Positions 7,797-17,162 of a stretch of 64,000 nt of DNA are shown here, piece by piece. Each line of letters begins with the position of its first letter. Position 1 is the stretch's first letter. The stretch covers positions 868,001 to 932,000 of the forward strand of contig NZ_OX241534.1 in the NCBI RefSeq assembly GCF_945836005.1, given 5' to 3'. The translations under genes were made by a program, and so were the position numbers. The notes beneath the pieces were generated by a model, which made no database searches, had not been told where the DNA came from, and saw only the letters and a program-made list of their open reading frames with translations. Source of the stretch: Candidatus Nitrosacidococcus sp. I8 (lineage in GTDB: Bacteria > Pseudomonadota > Gammaproteobacteria > Nitrosococcales > Nitrosococcaceae).

Positions 7797-9605
7797 ATGA
7801 TACAGATTCAATTGCTTATCTTTACTGTATTTTTAGTATTAATCTCTAGTGCTTCATCTTCATCCGCACCACTTGATAGTGCTAAAAATAAATTAAGACA
7901 GGAACAAAGCCAGAAACTTAGCTTTAATAAGGCTCCTTACTGGGTTCAACTTAGATCTAATCACCATCTTGATGATCAAGTAGTAACATTTTTAACTGAA
8001 AATGCCTCAATCATTATATTAAATAGTAAAATTAATGACCCTATTGATTATTACCAATTATCTACAATAGTAAATCGCTTACACCAAGCTAATTCATCAT
8101 TACCTGTATTACTTTACACTTGGGTAAGCCATTATATTCCTACTAATCATACTACTAGTGATGAAATGATGGGTTGGCTACAAAAACATCCTGAACTGCA
8201 TGTTTTCTCTCCTGAAGGAAAGCCAATGGAATATTATGGAGATGTAACAAAACTAGAATATCGTAGTCATGTGGTGGATGGCGTTACTAACATAATAAAA
8301 CAAATTAATGCAGATGGAATTGCAGTTGATCTTGCATTTCGTACTCTTAAATTTCGCCCTATACCACTTACTCGTTTATGCAAAAAAAATGCTGAGCTTT
8401 GTGATCAGTACCCTGATGGTATGGATAATATTTTTAGTGAGGTCAAAAAATCACTGGGATCAAAATTATTATTATATAATGGTCTATGGAATTTTGGACC
8501 AGGGATGATAGAAGATCAGCTAAAACTACTTAAGTATGCTGATATAGTAGCTATAGAATTTTTTGGATTAAATCTAGTAGAAAAAGAACGAAAACATACC
8601 TTTAGTGAAGATATTCTTCCTTATCTTCAAGTTATAAAAAATCTACCAGCAGACAAGAAAGTATTAGCTTTTGGTCGAGGATTTGAATCCTACACTGATT
8701 ATAGAGAAGATTATCTCTGGCAACGCTATCTTTATTGTGCGTACCTTCTTGGTAAACAAGAGAATACCTTTTTTAAGTATCACACCAGCTTTTCAGCACC
8801 AGCATATATAGGTAGATCTGGTGGACTAGATACTTATGCAGATTGGCAAATCGATCTGGGTAATCCTGAAAAGGAATATCAAATTAAAGATGGATTATAT
8901 TTTCGCAAATTTGATAAAGCCCTTGTAGTTGTTGCCCCAGATGATGGGAAAGAGGGTAAATTAACTTTAGATACGCCGTTATATACTCCAGAAGGTAAAG
9001 AAGTTTCAGGAGAAATAAAGATTCCTCCTGGAACAGGAGAAATATTACTTAAAGAAAAGAGAGCAGCTACTACTGATTTAGTAGTAATAGATTCACATAA
9101 CCTTAGCTTATTCAAGGATTGGCAGAAATCAGAGATTATTAAAGATGATAAAAATCTCTCCTACGTAAAACTATCATCTACTCCAAAAAGTATGGAAGGG
9201 GAACATGATTTATTATTGAATCTAGATCGTTTTTTGAATTCTCCTAGCATTCTAAATCTAAACATTCGTTTTCGAAATTCGGATGCTAAGGCATTGTTGG
9301 TTGCTGAAGTGGATGATCCAAAGCATAATACCGGCTTAGTTGTTATCGAAGTAGCCTCTAAATCAGAAGAATTACCTGCGGATTATATTGCATCTCCAAT
9401 ATTATTTAGAACGCCATTTTCCTCGAAAATAGTTGCCAAAAAGCGATGGCCTTATATCCCTGGACCATTATTGACTACTGTACAATGGCACAAATTAAAA
9501 TTAGATGGTAATAAGCTTTTATTACACTATAAGTTTAAACGTTGGAGTCATGTACGCTTTGTTGGCGATGTAGATTTAATGCAGGTATCTGTTTCTTCAG
9601 ATTAA
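7797..9605 (+). CDS. Secreted glycoside-hydrolase-like TIM-barrel protein (GHL15-like) in the EPS locus
   Basis: The start is fixed by a strong ribosome site (GAGGTGA at 7783-7789, seven bases before ATG). The 602-residue product has a signal peptide (LLIFTVFLVLISSASSSSA) and a region resembling putative glycoside hydrolases: YWVQLRSNHH, LPVLLYTWVSHY, NADGIAVDLAF, LLLYNGLWNFGPG and KVLAFGRGFESY look like successive barrel strands. The acidic residues in GIAVDLAF and DIVAIEFFG are candidates for catalysis. The last 190 residues look like a beta-sandwich. The stop is one base before the flippase gene. Hydrolases in EPS operons often trim or release polymer in the periplasm; the substrate here is unknown. 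Confidence 0.65.
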   Translation: MIQIQLLIFTVFLVLISSASSSSAPLDSAKNKLRQEQSQKLSFNKAPYWVQLRSNHHLDDQVVTFLTENASIIILNSKINDPIDYYQLSTIVNRLHQANSSLPVLLYTWVSHYIPTNHTTSDEMMGWLQKHPELHVFSPEGKPMEYYGDVTKLEYRSHVVDGVTNIIKQINADGIAVDLAFRTLKFRPIPLTRLCKKNAELCDQYPDGMDNIFSEVKKSLGSKLLLYNGLWNFGPGMIEDQLKLLKYADIVAIEFFGLNLVEKERKHTFSEDILPYLQVIKNLPADKKVLAFGRGFESYTDYREDYLWQRYLYCAYLLGKQENTFFKYHTSFSAPAYIGRSGGLDTYADWQIDLGNPEKEYQIKDGLYFRKFDKALVVVAPDDGKEGKLTLDTPLYTPEGKEVSGEIKIPPGTGEILLKEKRAATTDLVVIDSHNLSLFKDWQKSEIIKDDKNLSYVKLSSTPKSMEGEHDLLLNLDRFLNSPSILNLNIRFRNSDAKALLVAEVDDPKHNTGLVVIEVASKSEELPADYIASPILFRTPFSSKIVAKKRWPYIPGPLLTTVQWHKLKLDGNKLLLHYKFKRWSHVRFVGDVDLMQVSVSSD

Positions 9606-9606
9606 G

Positions 9607-10890
9607 ATGATTTTAGAAAATAATCTTCTGAAACTAGTTCGCTCTTTATCTAGGAATTTACTCAGTGTAGGAATAATACTACCTCTTGGTCTTGGTACTA
9701 ATTTCCTAATGAATCTTGTATTAGCTCGTACAATGCCAGTTGCCAGTTTTGGTGTTTTTAGTTATGTACTCACTCTGGCAAATACAATCGCACTAGGAAC
9801 TTCTCTTGGGTTCTCAACAAGTATGATGCGATTTATCCCAGAGTATCAAATAAAGAACGAGTTTAGCTTATTAAATGGATTAATAACTATAAGTTTTAAA
9901 CTAATTGTTATTAGCTCTATATTGATAGGTTCAATACTTTTGCTGCTATCATGGCTATTGCCATCTGAAAATCTATATGCTCAATATTTTATTTATACCT
10001 CCCTATTAATTATTCCATTAACAATTGATGTATGGCGAGAAAGTAGTGTACGTGGATTACATCAAATAGCAAAAGCTATTCTTCCTCGTCAAGTTCTATT
10101 ACCAGCGATTATACTGTGTTTTACTCTTTTGTTTAAATTCAGCTCTGAAAATAGTTTATTAGTTTTCTATTTTTTTATACTTTTTTTTTTAGAAATTATA
10201 GCACTTTGGCAATTTTGGAATCTATTACCAATAAGTGCTAAAACACAGCCTCCTTTATATGAAACTATGTTTTGGCTTAAAACCTCTATTCCTATGGGAG
10301 TATCAGGATTAATTCGATTAGGAATAAATCGCTGGGATATTTTATTAGTAGGAACTTATTTAGGAATGGAAGAGGCTGGAATCTATACAGCTGCTGCTTA
10401 TATCTCTTTACTTGTTAGTTTAGCTATGAGAATTTTAAATTTAGTATGCGGTCCTCTTATCTCTCAGATTTATCATAATAAACAAATTCAAACGTTACGA
10501 TTGATTATGAATTTTTCTATATCTTTTGGTGGGATAATTGGAGGTTTTTTCTTAGGATTTGCTTTCATGTTTTCTGATAATATTCTCTCTTTTTTTGGTG
10601 AGGGGTATCAAAAAGCTGATACTGCACTAAAAATCTTAGCAGTAGGGCAATTTATTAATTTAATTACTGGACCAGCAAGCTTACTATTACTTATGGCTGG
10701 ATATGAAAGATCCGAATCCAGTGCGGTGCTTTTATCTGGAATACTTAGTATTATCCTTGGCGTAATTTTAATACCACAATATGGTATCAATGGTGCTGCT
10801 ATAACTACCGCAATTACAATTAGTATAGGAAGGATTTTTATTTATATAAAATATAAAAGTCTAATTTTCAGACTAGGTCAAAATCTTTAA
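9607..10890 (+). CDS. Oligosaccharide flippase (Wzx-like, MOP superfamily)
   Basis: The 427-residue protein is polytopic, with about 12 predicted membrane helices. It has the typical start of polysaccharide flippases (LPLGLGTNFLMNLVLARTMPVASFGVFSYVL) split across the first two helices, and conserved patches such as LGTSLGFSTSMMRF, LGINRWDILLVGTYLG and GIYTAAAYISLLVS. The length fits the family. Wzx proteins move undecaprenyl-pyrophosphate-linked repeat units across the inner membrane for periplasmic polymerisation. It starts one base after the preceding stop and precedes the sulfotransferase by 15 bases, so it is firmly inside the operon. Confidence 0.88.
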   Translation: MILENNLLKLVRSLSRNLLSVGIILPLGLGTNFLMNLVLARTMPVASFGVFSYVLTLANTIALGTSLGFSTSMMRFIPEYQIKNEFSLLNGLITISFKLIVISSILIGSILLLLSWLLPSENLYAQYFIYTSLLIIPLTIDVWRESSVRGLHQIAKAILPRQVLLPAIILCFTLLFKFSSENSLLVFYFFILFFLEIIALWQFWNLLPISAKTQPPLYETMFWLKTSIPMGVSGLIRLGINRWDILLVGTYLGMEEAGIYTAAAYISLLVSLAMRILNLVCGPLISQIYHNKQIQTLRLIMNFSISFGGIIGGFFLGFAFMFSDNILSFFGEGYQKADTALKILAVGQFINLITGPASLLLLMAGYERSESSAVLLSGILSIILGVILIPQYGINGAAITTAITISIGRIFIYIKYKSLIFRLGQNL

Positions 10891-10905
10891 CTTAATTCTT
10901 TAACT

Positions 10906-11661
10906 ATGAATCATCTTTACACCAAATATCGACAATTACGCTATGAAATGCGTTGTATTATTTCTCTTTTTCCTAGTATATTCCTACCTATAGCCAAGCT
11001 AAGAGGCTATAGCCTTGATAGAGCACAGCCAGTCTCATTAGGTACAGATCTAGTCATAGAAAGTTTTCCTAGAAGTGGAAATACTTTTACCTACTTTGCA
11101 ATACAGTCAAGCCAACCTGTGCCGCTGCAAATAGCTCATCATTTTCATGCTCCTGCTCAAATTATTGCTGCTGTACGATGGAAAAAACCAGCTTTAGTTA
11201 TTATTCGAAATCCTATTGATTCTATCTGCTCACTTATACAGCGAGATGTGCAAGGTGAAAATTTAATCACACCAAACCAAGCTTTTAGGAACTGGATTCG
11301 TTTTTACGAATCTATTTTTGAGTATCGTTATGGATTTGTAGTAGCTACATTTAATCAAATTACGACCGATCTAGGACAAGTAGTACAACGAATCAACAAT
11401 CAATTTAATACGCAATTTTATCAATTCCAACATAATAAAGAAGGTGTTGAATCTTGCTTTCAAAAAATCGAAGAGCATGAGAAGAGGATTTTTGGTGAAG
11501 ATATTGAAAATAGTACTGCAAAACCAACGCCTAAACGGGTAGATAATAAGGGCTATATTCTTCAAAAATTGAATAGTAATAACTACAATGAAATTCATAT
11601 GAGAGCTAATAATGTATATGCTCAATACGCCAGCCTTGCTGGAGATCCATCATATGAATAA
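10906..11661 (+). CDS. Sulfotransferase-family protein (likely carbohydrate sulfotransferase)
   Basis: This 251-residue cytosolic protein shows the two PAPS-binding signatures of the sulfotransferase fold. The 5'-phosphosulfate loop is SFPRSGNTFTYFA (about residues 52-64), and the 3'-phosphate site is VIIRNPIDSICSL (about 97-109), with the expected Arg and Ser. The 3' end overlaps the next glycosyltransferase start by eight bases. Placed between flippase and glycosyltransferases, it most likely sulfates a sugar of the repeat unit or a lipid-linked intermediate. That would make the polymer sulfated, which is uncommon in characterised gammaproteobacterial EPS. PAPS would have to come from genes elsewhere. 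Confidence 0.8.
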   Translation: MNHLYTKYRQLRYEMRCIISLFPSIFLPIAKLRGYSLDRAQPVSLGTDLVIESFPRSGNTFTYFAIQSSQPVPLQIAHHFHAPAQIIAAVRWKKPALVIIRNPIDSICSLIQRDVQGENLITPNQAFRNWIRFYESIFEYRYGFVVATFNQITTDLGQVVQRINNQFNTQFYQFQHNKEGVESCFQKIEEHEKRIFGEDIENSTAKPTPKRVDNKGYILQKLNSNNYNEIHMRANNVYAQYASLAGDPSYE

Positions 11662-12742
11662 AGAGTTACCTAAGATTATTATGATAGGAGCTTTTCCACC
11701 GCCAATTCATGGTATGGCAATGATAAATAGTGCTGTACAAGAGCATCTAGAAAAAATAGGGTCTACTCCTACTGTAATTAATCTAGCGGCATCCAGCCTT
11801 AGTAAGTCATTTTTTACTAAGTTAAAGAGGATGTATAGAGTATTTGTAGGGCTTATACAATTCATGTGTATGAAGGATCTACAAAATAAAATTCTCTACA
11901 TGAGTATTTCTGGCAGGTTTGGACAAATTTATGAAATATTATTCTTATTAGTTGCTCGGTTACAAAAAATAAGAATATTTCTACATCATCATGCTTTTAC
12001 CTACTTAGAAGAGTATAGTTTGCTTACACAAATGCTTTTTAAGGTTTCTGGAAATTGTACGCATATCACTCTATGTTCTGGTATGGCATCGCAACTTAAA
12101 GCATTATATCCTGGTAAATATACAGTTATTTCTGTATCTAATATTGTTCATTTTCTTAATGAAATATCTTCTGTACCCCGTACTCAATTACAAACGATCG
12201 GTTTTCTTAGTAATATTTCAGAAGAAAAAGGAGTTTTTGAATTTTTAGATTTAGTTAAATTATGCGAGGAAAATAATCTCCCTATAAAAGCTAAATTAGC
12301 TGGCCCTTTCCAGGATAAAGAAACGGAGTTGAAAGTTAAAGATCGGCTAAAAGCACTGCACACTATTGAGTGTATAGGTCCTCAGTATGGTAAAAATAAA
12401 GAATTATTTTTTAATTCTATTGATGTATTAATTTTTCCTAGCCATAATGAAGCAGAACCACTTATTATTCATGAAGTTATGCAGCATGGAATTCCAGTCA
12501 TTACTTATAACCATGGATGTATTTCTGAAATTGTTGATGCTAAGTATGGGTATGTTATTGCCTCGCACGAGGAGTTTGTATCACTAGCTTTGAAACAAAT
12601 TAAGGAATGGCTTGCTCATTTAGATAAATTTCAAGCAGCTTCTATAGCTACTAAAATACAATTTAATTACCTATATCAATCAAATATTGATTGTTGGAAT
12701 CGGTTAATAGCAAATTTTTTTGAGAAAGAGATTAGTATATAG
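11654..12742 (+). CDS. Glycosyltransferase family 4/1 (GT-B fold)
   Basis: I chose ATG 11654 because it overlaps the sulfotransferase stop (ATGAATAA) and begins with the family-typical strand KIIMIGAFPPPIHGMAMINS; an upstream ATG at 11612 would add 14 residues that resemble nothing. The C-terminal half carries the GT4/GT1 donor-binding pattern: TIGFLSNISEEKGVFEFLDL, then FPSHNEAEPLIIHEVMQHG with the E-x7-E-like arrangement that binds the nucleotide sugar, then ITYNHGCISEIV. It would add one sugar to the lipid-linked repeat unit; donor and acceptor cannot be predicted. The region 10.9-14.6 kb is more AT-rich than the flanks. Confidence 0.85.
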   Translation: MNKELPKIIMIGAFPPPIHGMAMINSAVQEHLEKIGSTPTVINLAASSLSKSFFTKLKRMYRVFVGLIQFMCMKDLQNKILYMSISGRFGQIYEILFLLVARLQKIRIFLHHHAFTYLEEYSLLTQMLFKVSGNCTHITLCSGMASQLKALYPGKYTVISVSNIVHFLNEISSVPRTQLQTIGFLSNISEEKGVFEFLDLVKLCEENNLPIKAKLAGPFQDKETELKVKDRLKALHTIECIGPQYGKNKELFFNSIDVLIFPSHNEAEPLIIHEVMQHGIPVITYNHGCISEIVDAKYGYVIASHEEFVSLALKQIKEWLAHLDKFQAASIATKIQFNYLYQSNIDCWNRLIANFFEKEISI

Positions 12743-12760
12743 CTCTAAGCTAGAGATTTT

Positions 12761-13318
12761 ATGCCTTCAGAAGTGCAGAACTTAGCTAAATTTCATATTC
12801 CTGATCATTTCCGTGGTAAACCTGCTTGGTTTGTCCAGATATGGTGGCTGGTAGAATCTTCTCTATTTCGCCACTCTCCACAATTTATGTATGGTTGGCG
12901 ATGCTATTTGCTTAAATTATTTGGGGCAAAAATAGGTAAAAATGTAAAGATTCGACCGACTGCAAGTATTACCTACCCTTGGAAGGTTTCAATTGGAGAT
13001 AATTCTTGGATAGGGGATGAAACTGTTTTATATAGTCTTGGAGATATTGAGATAGGAAGTAATACCGTTATTTCTCAAAGATCTTATATTTGTACAGGCA
13101 GTCATGATTACAAGCTACCTACATTTGATATTTTTGCTAGAAAAATCACTATTGAGTCAGAAGTATGGGTAGGAACAGATGTATTTATTGCCCCAGGAGT
13201 AGAAATAGGATTTGGTACCGTTGTAGGTGCAAGGAGTTCAGTATTCAATACTCTACCTCCAATGAAAATTTGTATAGGAAGCCCAGCTAAGCCGATTACA
13301 AATCGTATGTCTACTTAA
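12761..13318 (+). CDS. WcaF-like colanic-acid-type acetyltransferase (left-handed beta-helix)
   Basis: The 185-residue protein matches the WcaF/LacA/NodL hexapeptide acyltransferase family. An N-terminal helical part (KPAWFVQIWWLVESSLFRHS, YGWRCYLLKLFGAKIGKNV) is followed by hexapeptide repeats (ITYPWKVSIGDNSWIGDE, GDIEIGSNTVISQRSYICTG), the loop SHDYKLPTFD containing the likely catalytic His, and the closing coils VWVGTDVFIAPGVEIGFG and GSPAKPI. Family members transfer acetyl groups from acetyl-CoA to sugar hydroxyls. With Gmd, a WcaI-like and a WcaJ-like protein in the same locus, the polymer may be partly colanic-acid-like and O-acetylated. Confidence 0.85.
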   Translation: MPSEVQNLAKFHIPDHFRGKPAWFVQIWWLVESSLFRHSPQFMYGWRCYLLKLFGAKIGKNVKIRPTASITYPWKVSIGDNSWIGDETVLYSLGDIEIGSNTVISQRSYICTGSHDYKLPTFDIFARKITIESEVWVGTDVFIAPGVEIGFGTVVGARSSVFNTLPPMKICIGSPAKPITNRMST

Positions 13319-13324
13319 TTATCT

Positions 13325-14658
13325 ATGGTTTTGGCGATTAGTATTGTATTTATAATAATTATGGTTTTATTGTTTCTTCTTATAGCGAAGAAGAAACGAC
13401 TATACTTTACTTTTTGGTCCCCAGTACATGGAGTTCCCATAATTTATGGACTAATCGGATCTTTAGGATACTTTTATTATCAATATAATGATGAGTATTT
13501 AGGTGGTTTTTATGATGTAGGAGTCTACGATTCAGAACTAATAGAGGGGCTATCTGTTTTTTTTTCTCTATTAGTTTTTTTTTAATAGGTGCATCAATTT
13601 ATCTTTTTTTATCTAAAAAAATAAGAGAGTATAAATCTACAGATAAATTCAGTGCACTAAAAAAGATATCAGACTTTAATAAAAAATATCATAATAAATT
13701 ATATCGTCACAGTTTTAGTACTTTATTTATTCTTTCTCTACCGATATTTTTGATTATTTTAGGTAAAGGTCCACAGAATTTTCTTTTAAATCATGAATAT
13801 TTAATAACAGAAAATCACCGTACTATAATTATAGGCTTGACGTTATCACTCCCGTCAGTTTTTATTCTAGGCACTTTAACATATGAAAGAAATTCAATTG
13901 TTTGGCGTTTATCTTGTATATCGTTATTAATAATTTATCTACTGGCTTTTTTAAGCTTATCAACTCGCCGAATTGTGATTTTATTTGCGTTTTATATAGT
14001 AGGATCTACTTTAGGGAAAGCAAAACCAAAAACAATTTTTCTATTAATTTTATTCTTCATATTATCTTTACCACTATTAATACATATCCCATTGAAACTC
14101 AGAGGAATGCCAAATCAGGGGCTTATGGCTATTCCATCTAATCTAACATCTATATTAATAGATGATAATGGTAGTTTATATTTTGATTATGTTAATAATC
14201 TTATAAGGAATACAGCTTTTGGTGTTCCACTTACAGCTTATATGAAAAATAGTGCACCTCTTCCAAAGACACTTCTTATTATTGGTATAAATCCATTACC
14301 TTCTTTTATTACATTACCTGGGTTACCTGATTGGAAGCAGGTAAGGGAATCTTTATACATTAAAGCATTTGTTCCTTACGGTACACTCGGAGAACTCGTA
14401 AACTATGGCTGGGTATGGCTTTTTTTCTATTATTTTTTTGTTGGCGTAATAGCTACTTGGGTAGATATTAAACTTCGTATATATAAGGAAAATCGTAAAC
14501 GTTTTGGTTTTTTCATAAGTAATGGTCTTCTATTCTTGTTTGCTCTTTCATCAACCGAGTATCCTCTACGCTCTTCAACACGATTACTTTATTATGCAGT
14601 AGCTATTGCTCTCTTATGGCGATTTTTATGTAGAATACGGATAAAGCCTAGGATTTAA
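13325..14658 (+). pseudogene. Wzy-like oligosaccharide repeat-unit polymerase, interrupted by a -1 frameshift at poly-T
   Basis: A first frame (13325-13585) encodes about 86 residues with a membrane helix and a loop. The frame one base back is open across 13561-14658 and encodes the remaining roughly ten helices (LGKGPQNFLLNHEYLITENH, LSTRRIVILFAFYIVGSTLG, FALSSTEYPLRSSTRLLYYA). Joined, they give one polymerase-like protein of about 440 residues. The switch must occur in or between two runs of nine T (13557-13565 and 13575-13583). The downstream half has no plausible start (TTG 13750, no ribosome site). Wzy polymerases are very divergent, so the family call rests on topology, the Arg-rich loop and its position. 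Confidence 0.72.
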
Positions 14659-14665
14659 CTAAAAA

Positions 14666-15787
14666 ATGAAAAAAGCACTACTTACCGGTATTACAGGTCA
14701 AGATGGAATGTACTTGGCTGAGTTGTTACTCAAAAAAAACTATGAAGTTCACGGAATTAAACGGAGGGCTTCCCTTTTTAACACCGATCGAATTGATCAT
14801 CTCTATCAAGATCCCCATGAGGCAAAACGGCGGTTTATGCTTCATTATGGGGATTTAACGGATGCCACCAACCTCATTCGTATTATTCAAGAAGTACAGC
14901 CCGATGAAATTTATAATTTAGCAGCTCAAAGCCATGTAGCTGTTTCCTTTGAAACTCCAGAATATACTGCAAACTCTGATGCTTTAGGCACTTTGCGAAT
15001 TTTAGAGGCGATTCGTATTTTAGGGTTAGAAAGTAAAACTAAATTTTACCAGGCTTCTACTTCTGAGTTATACGGAAAAGTGCAAGCTATTCCTCAAAAT
15101 GAATCCACCCCTTTTTATCCCCGATCTCCTTATGGAGCAGCAAAGCTTTATGCTTATTGGATTACGGTAAACTATCGGGAAGCCTATGGCATGTATGCTT
15201 GCAATGGGATTTTATTTAACCATGAATCACCAGTACGAGGGGAGACTTTTATTACCCGTAAAATTACGAGAGGATTGGCACGAATTGCTTTAGGATTACA
15301 AGATTGTCTTTATGTAGGTAACCTTGAAGCAAAACGAGATTGGGGGCATGCGCAAGATTATGTGATTGCCCAATGGCTGATGTTACAGCAAGAAATTCCA
15401 GAAGATTATGTGATTGCTACTGGATTGCAGCACTCGGTGCGAGATTTTATCACTCAAGCGGCAAGTATTTTAGGGATTACAATGGCTTGGCAAGGTCATG
15501 GAACTGATGAAATAGGGATAGTAGAGGCAGTTTCTGGCAAAACTCAAGAGTTAGATACTATTAAGACTGGACATACACTTATTCAAGTTGATTCACGCTA
15601 CTTCCGCCCTACGGAAGTAGAAACGCTTCTTGGGGATGCGAGTAAAGCAAGAGAAAAATTAGGATGGGAGCCAAAAATCTCTTTTAGTTCCTTAGTAGAA
15701 GAAATGGTGATGGAGGACTTAAAAGCTGCTCAACGGGATGAGCTTTGTCGCCAAGAGGGTTATCGTACTTTTAACTATTTTGAGTAG
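14666..15787 (+). CDS. gmd: GDP-mannose 4,6-dehydratase
   Basis: This 373-residue enzyme of the extended SDR family starts with the NADP-binding glycine motif [15 protein letters not shown] and has the Gmd-typical [37 protein letters not shown], the catalytic YGAAK Tyr/Lys pair, [18 protein letters not shown] and [12 protein letters not shown]. It converts GDP-D-mannose to GDP-4-keto-6-deoxymannose, the precursor of GDP-fucose, GDP-rhamnose or perosamine. No Fcl/WcaG, Rmd or Per gene lies in the window, so the next step must be encoded elsewhere. Its base composition is less AT-rich than the preceding genes. Confidence 0.97.
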   Translation: MKKALLTGITGQDGMYLAELLLKKNYEVHGIKRRASLFNTDRIDHLYQDPHEAKRRFMLHYGDLTDATNLIRIIQEVQPDEIYNLAAQSHVAVSFETPEYTANSDALGTLRILEAIRILGLESKTKFYQASTSELYGKVQAIPQNESTPFYPRSPYGAAKLYAYWITVNYREAYGMYACNGILFNHESPVRGETFITRKITRGLARIALGLQDCLYVGNLEAKRDWGHAQDYVIAQWLMLQQEIPEDYVIATGLQHSVRDFITQAASILGITMAWQGHGTDEIGIVEAVSGKTQELDTIKTGHTLIQVDSRYFRPTEVETLLGDASKAREKLGWEPKISFSSLVEEMVMEDLKAAQRDELCRQEGYRTFNYFE

Positions 15788-15853
15788 TTATTTCTCTAGA
15801 CTAGTTAAACTAGCTTTTTCCTTCAATTTTTAACCATCTTATATGAAGAACGT

Positions 15854-17080
15854 ATGCGCATTTTACTCTATGGTATTAATTTTTTTCCAGAACTTATAGG
15901 CACAGGAAAATATACGGGGGAAATGGCTTTATGGCTAGCAGACCATGGTTATGAAGTTAGAGTAATTACCGCTCCGCCTTATTATCCAGAGTGGCAAGTA
16001 CATACTGGGTATTCTGCTTGGCGTTATTATCGAGAGAGTTTTTTATCTCCTCAAGGTAATAAAATCAAAGTATGGCACTGTCCTTTGTGGGTACCCCATA
16101 GCCCTTCTGGAATTAAGCGATTGATTCATCTCGCTAGTTTTATGATCACCAGTATTCCTATCATGTTTCGGCAAATTTTTTGGCGACCTAATATTGTTTT
16201 TTTAGTTGCCCCTACTTTATTTTGTGCTCCTATTGCTTGGGTAACGGCTAAATTTTCTAGGGCTAAAACTTGGCTTCATATTCAGGACTTTGAGCTCGAT
16301 GCTGCAGTGGGGCTTAAGTTACTCAAATATACTTGGTTACGGAAAGCTGCTGAATTTTTTGAGCAGCGTAGTTTGCAAAGTTTTGATCGAGTATCTACCA
16401 TTTCAGAAAAAATGGTTACCCGTCTTTATAATAAGGGCATGACTAAAGATCGTTGTATATTATTTCCTAATTGGGTAGATACCCAAAAAATTTATCCACT
16501 ACCTTATCCTAGTCCTTATCGGCAGGAATTGAATATTAGCTCGGATAAAATCATTGTGCTTTATTCCGGCACCATGGGGGAAAAACAAGGGTTAGATATT
16601 TTAATAGAAGCAGCCCAGAAATTTCAAAATCAATCAGAGATTCTATTTATTCTTGCCGGAACAGGATCTGCTCGTTCTAGGTTAGAAGAGCGGAGTAGGG
16701 GATTATCTAATATGTTATGGCTTTCTTTGCAGCCTGCAGAAAGGCTTAATGACTGGCTAAATCTTGCTGATATTCATGTATTACCTCAGCAGGCAGGTGC
16801 AGCAGATTTAGTGATGCCTTCTAAACTCACTGGGATGCTTGCGAGTAGTCGACCCATTATTGCTACTGCAATGCTAGAAACTCAAGTTGGGCAGGTAGTT
16901 TCTGGTTGTGGAAAATTAGTAGCTCCGGGAGATACTAAAGAGTTAATAATAGCAATTCAGGGGCTAGCTAAGGATTCTCAATTACGATCAAAACTAGGAT
17001 TAGCTGCGAGAGAATATGCAGTCAATCATTTAGGTTATAATCAGGTAATGACTCATTTAGAAAAGAATCTCAATTTTTAA
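15854..17080 (+). CDS. WcaI-like glycosyltransferase (GT4)
   Basis: The 408-residue GT-B glycosyltransferase begins RILLYGINFFPELIGTGKYT and continues with YEVRVITAPPYYPEWQ, the pattern seen in WcaI/WbuB-type fucosyl- and related transferases. The C-terminal donor domain includes VLYSGTMGEKQGLDILIEAA, ILAGTGSARSRLE, HVLPQQAGAADLVMPSKLTG with the conserved acidic/PSK region, and ASSRPIIATA. WcaI acts in colanic-acid repeat-unit assembly, and Gmd just upstream makes a GDP-6-deoxyhexose precursor, so a GDP-sugar donor is plausible but not shown. Confidence 0.87.
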   Translation: MRILLYGINFFPELIGTGKYTGEMALWLADHGYEVRVITAPPYYPEWQVHTGYSAWRYYRESFLSPQGNKIKVWHCPLWVPHSPSGIKRLIHLASFMITSIPIMFRQIFWRPNIVFLVAPTLFCAPIAWVTAKFSRAKTWLHIQDFELDAAVGLKLLKYTWLRKAAEFFEQRSLQSFDRVSTISEKMVTRLYNKGMTKDRCILFPNWVDTQKIYPLPYPSPYRQELNISSDKIIVLYSGTMGEKQGLDILIEAAQKFQNQSEILFILAGTGSARSRLEERSRGLSNMLWLSLQPAERLNDWLNLADIHVLPQQAGAADLVMPSKLTGMLASSRPIIATAMLETQVGQVVSGCGKLVAPGDTKELIIAIQGLAKDSQLRSKLGLAAREYAVNHLGYNQVMTHLEKNLNF

Positions 17081-17088
17081 GAGTTAAG

Positions 17089-17104
17089 AATTATTGCAAT
17101 AATT
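17089..17104 (+). terminator. Possible weak AT-rich hairpin after the glycosyltransferase
   Basis: AATTATTGCAATAATT is a perfect 16-base palindrome nine bases after the stop at 17080 and is followed by a T-rich tract. The stem is almost all A-T, so terminator function is doubtful; it may simply mark the boundary before the OPX genes. Confidence 0.25.
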
Positions 17105-17162
17105 ATTTATTTTATTTTTAATTTATTTCAAACTTAGACAGTTACTGTTTATTTTTTATATA

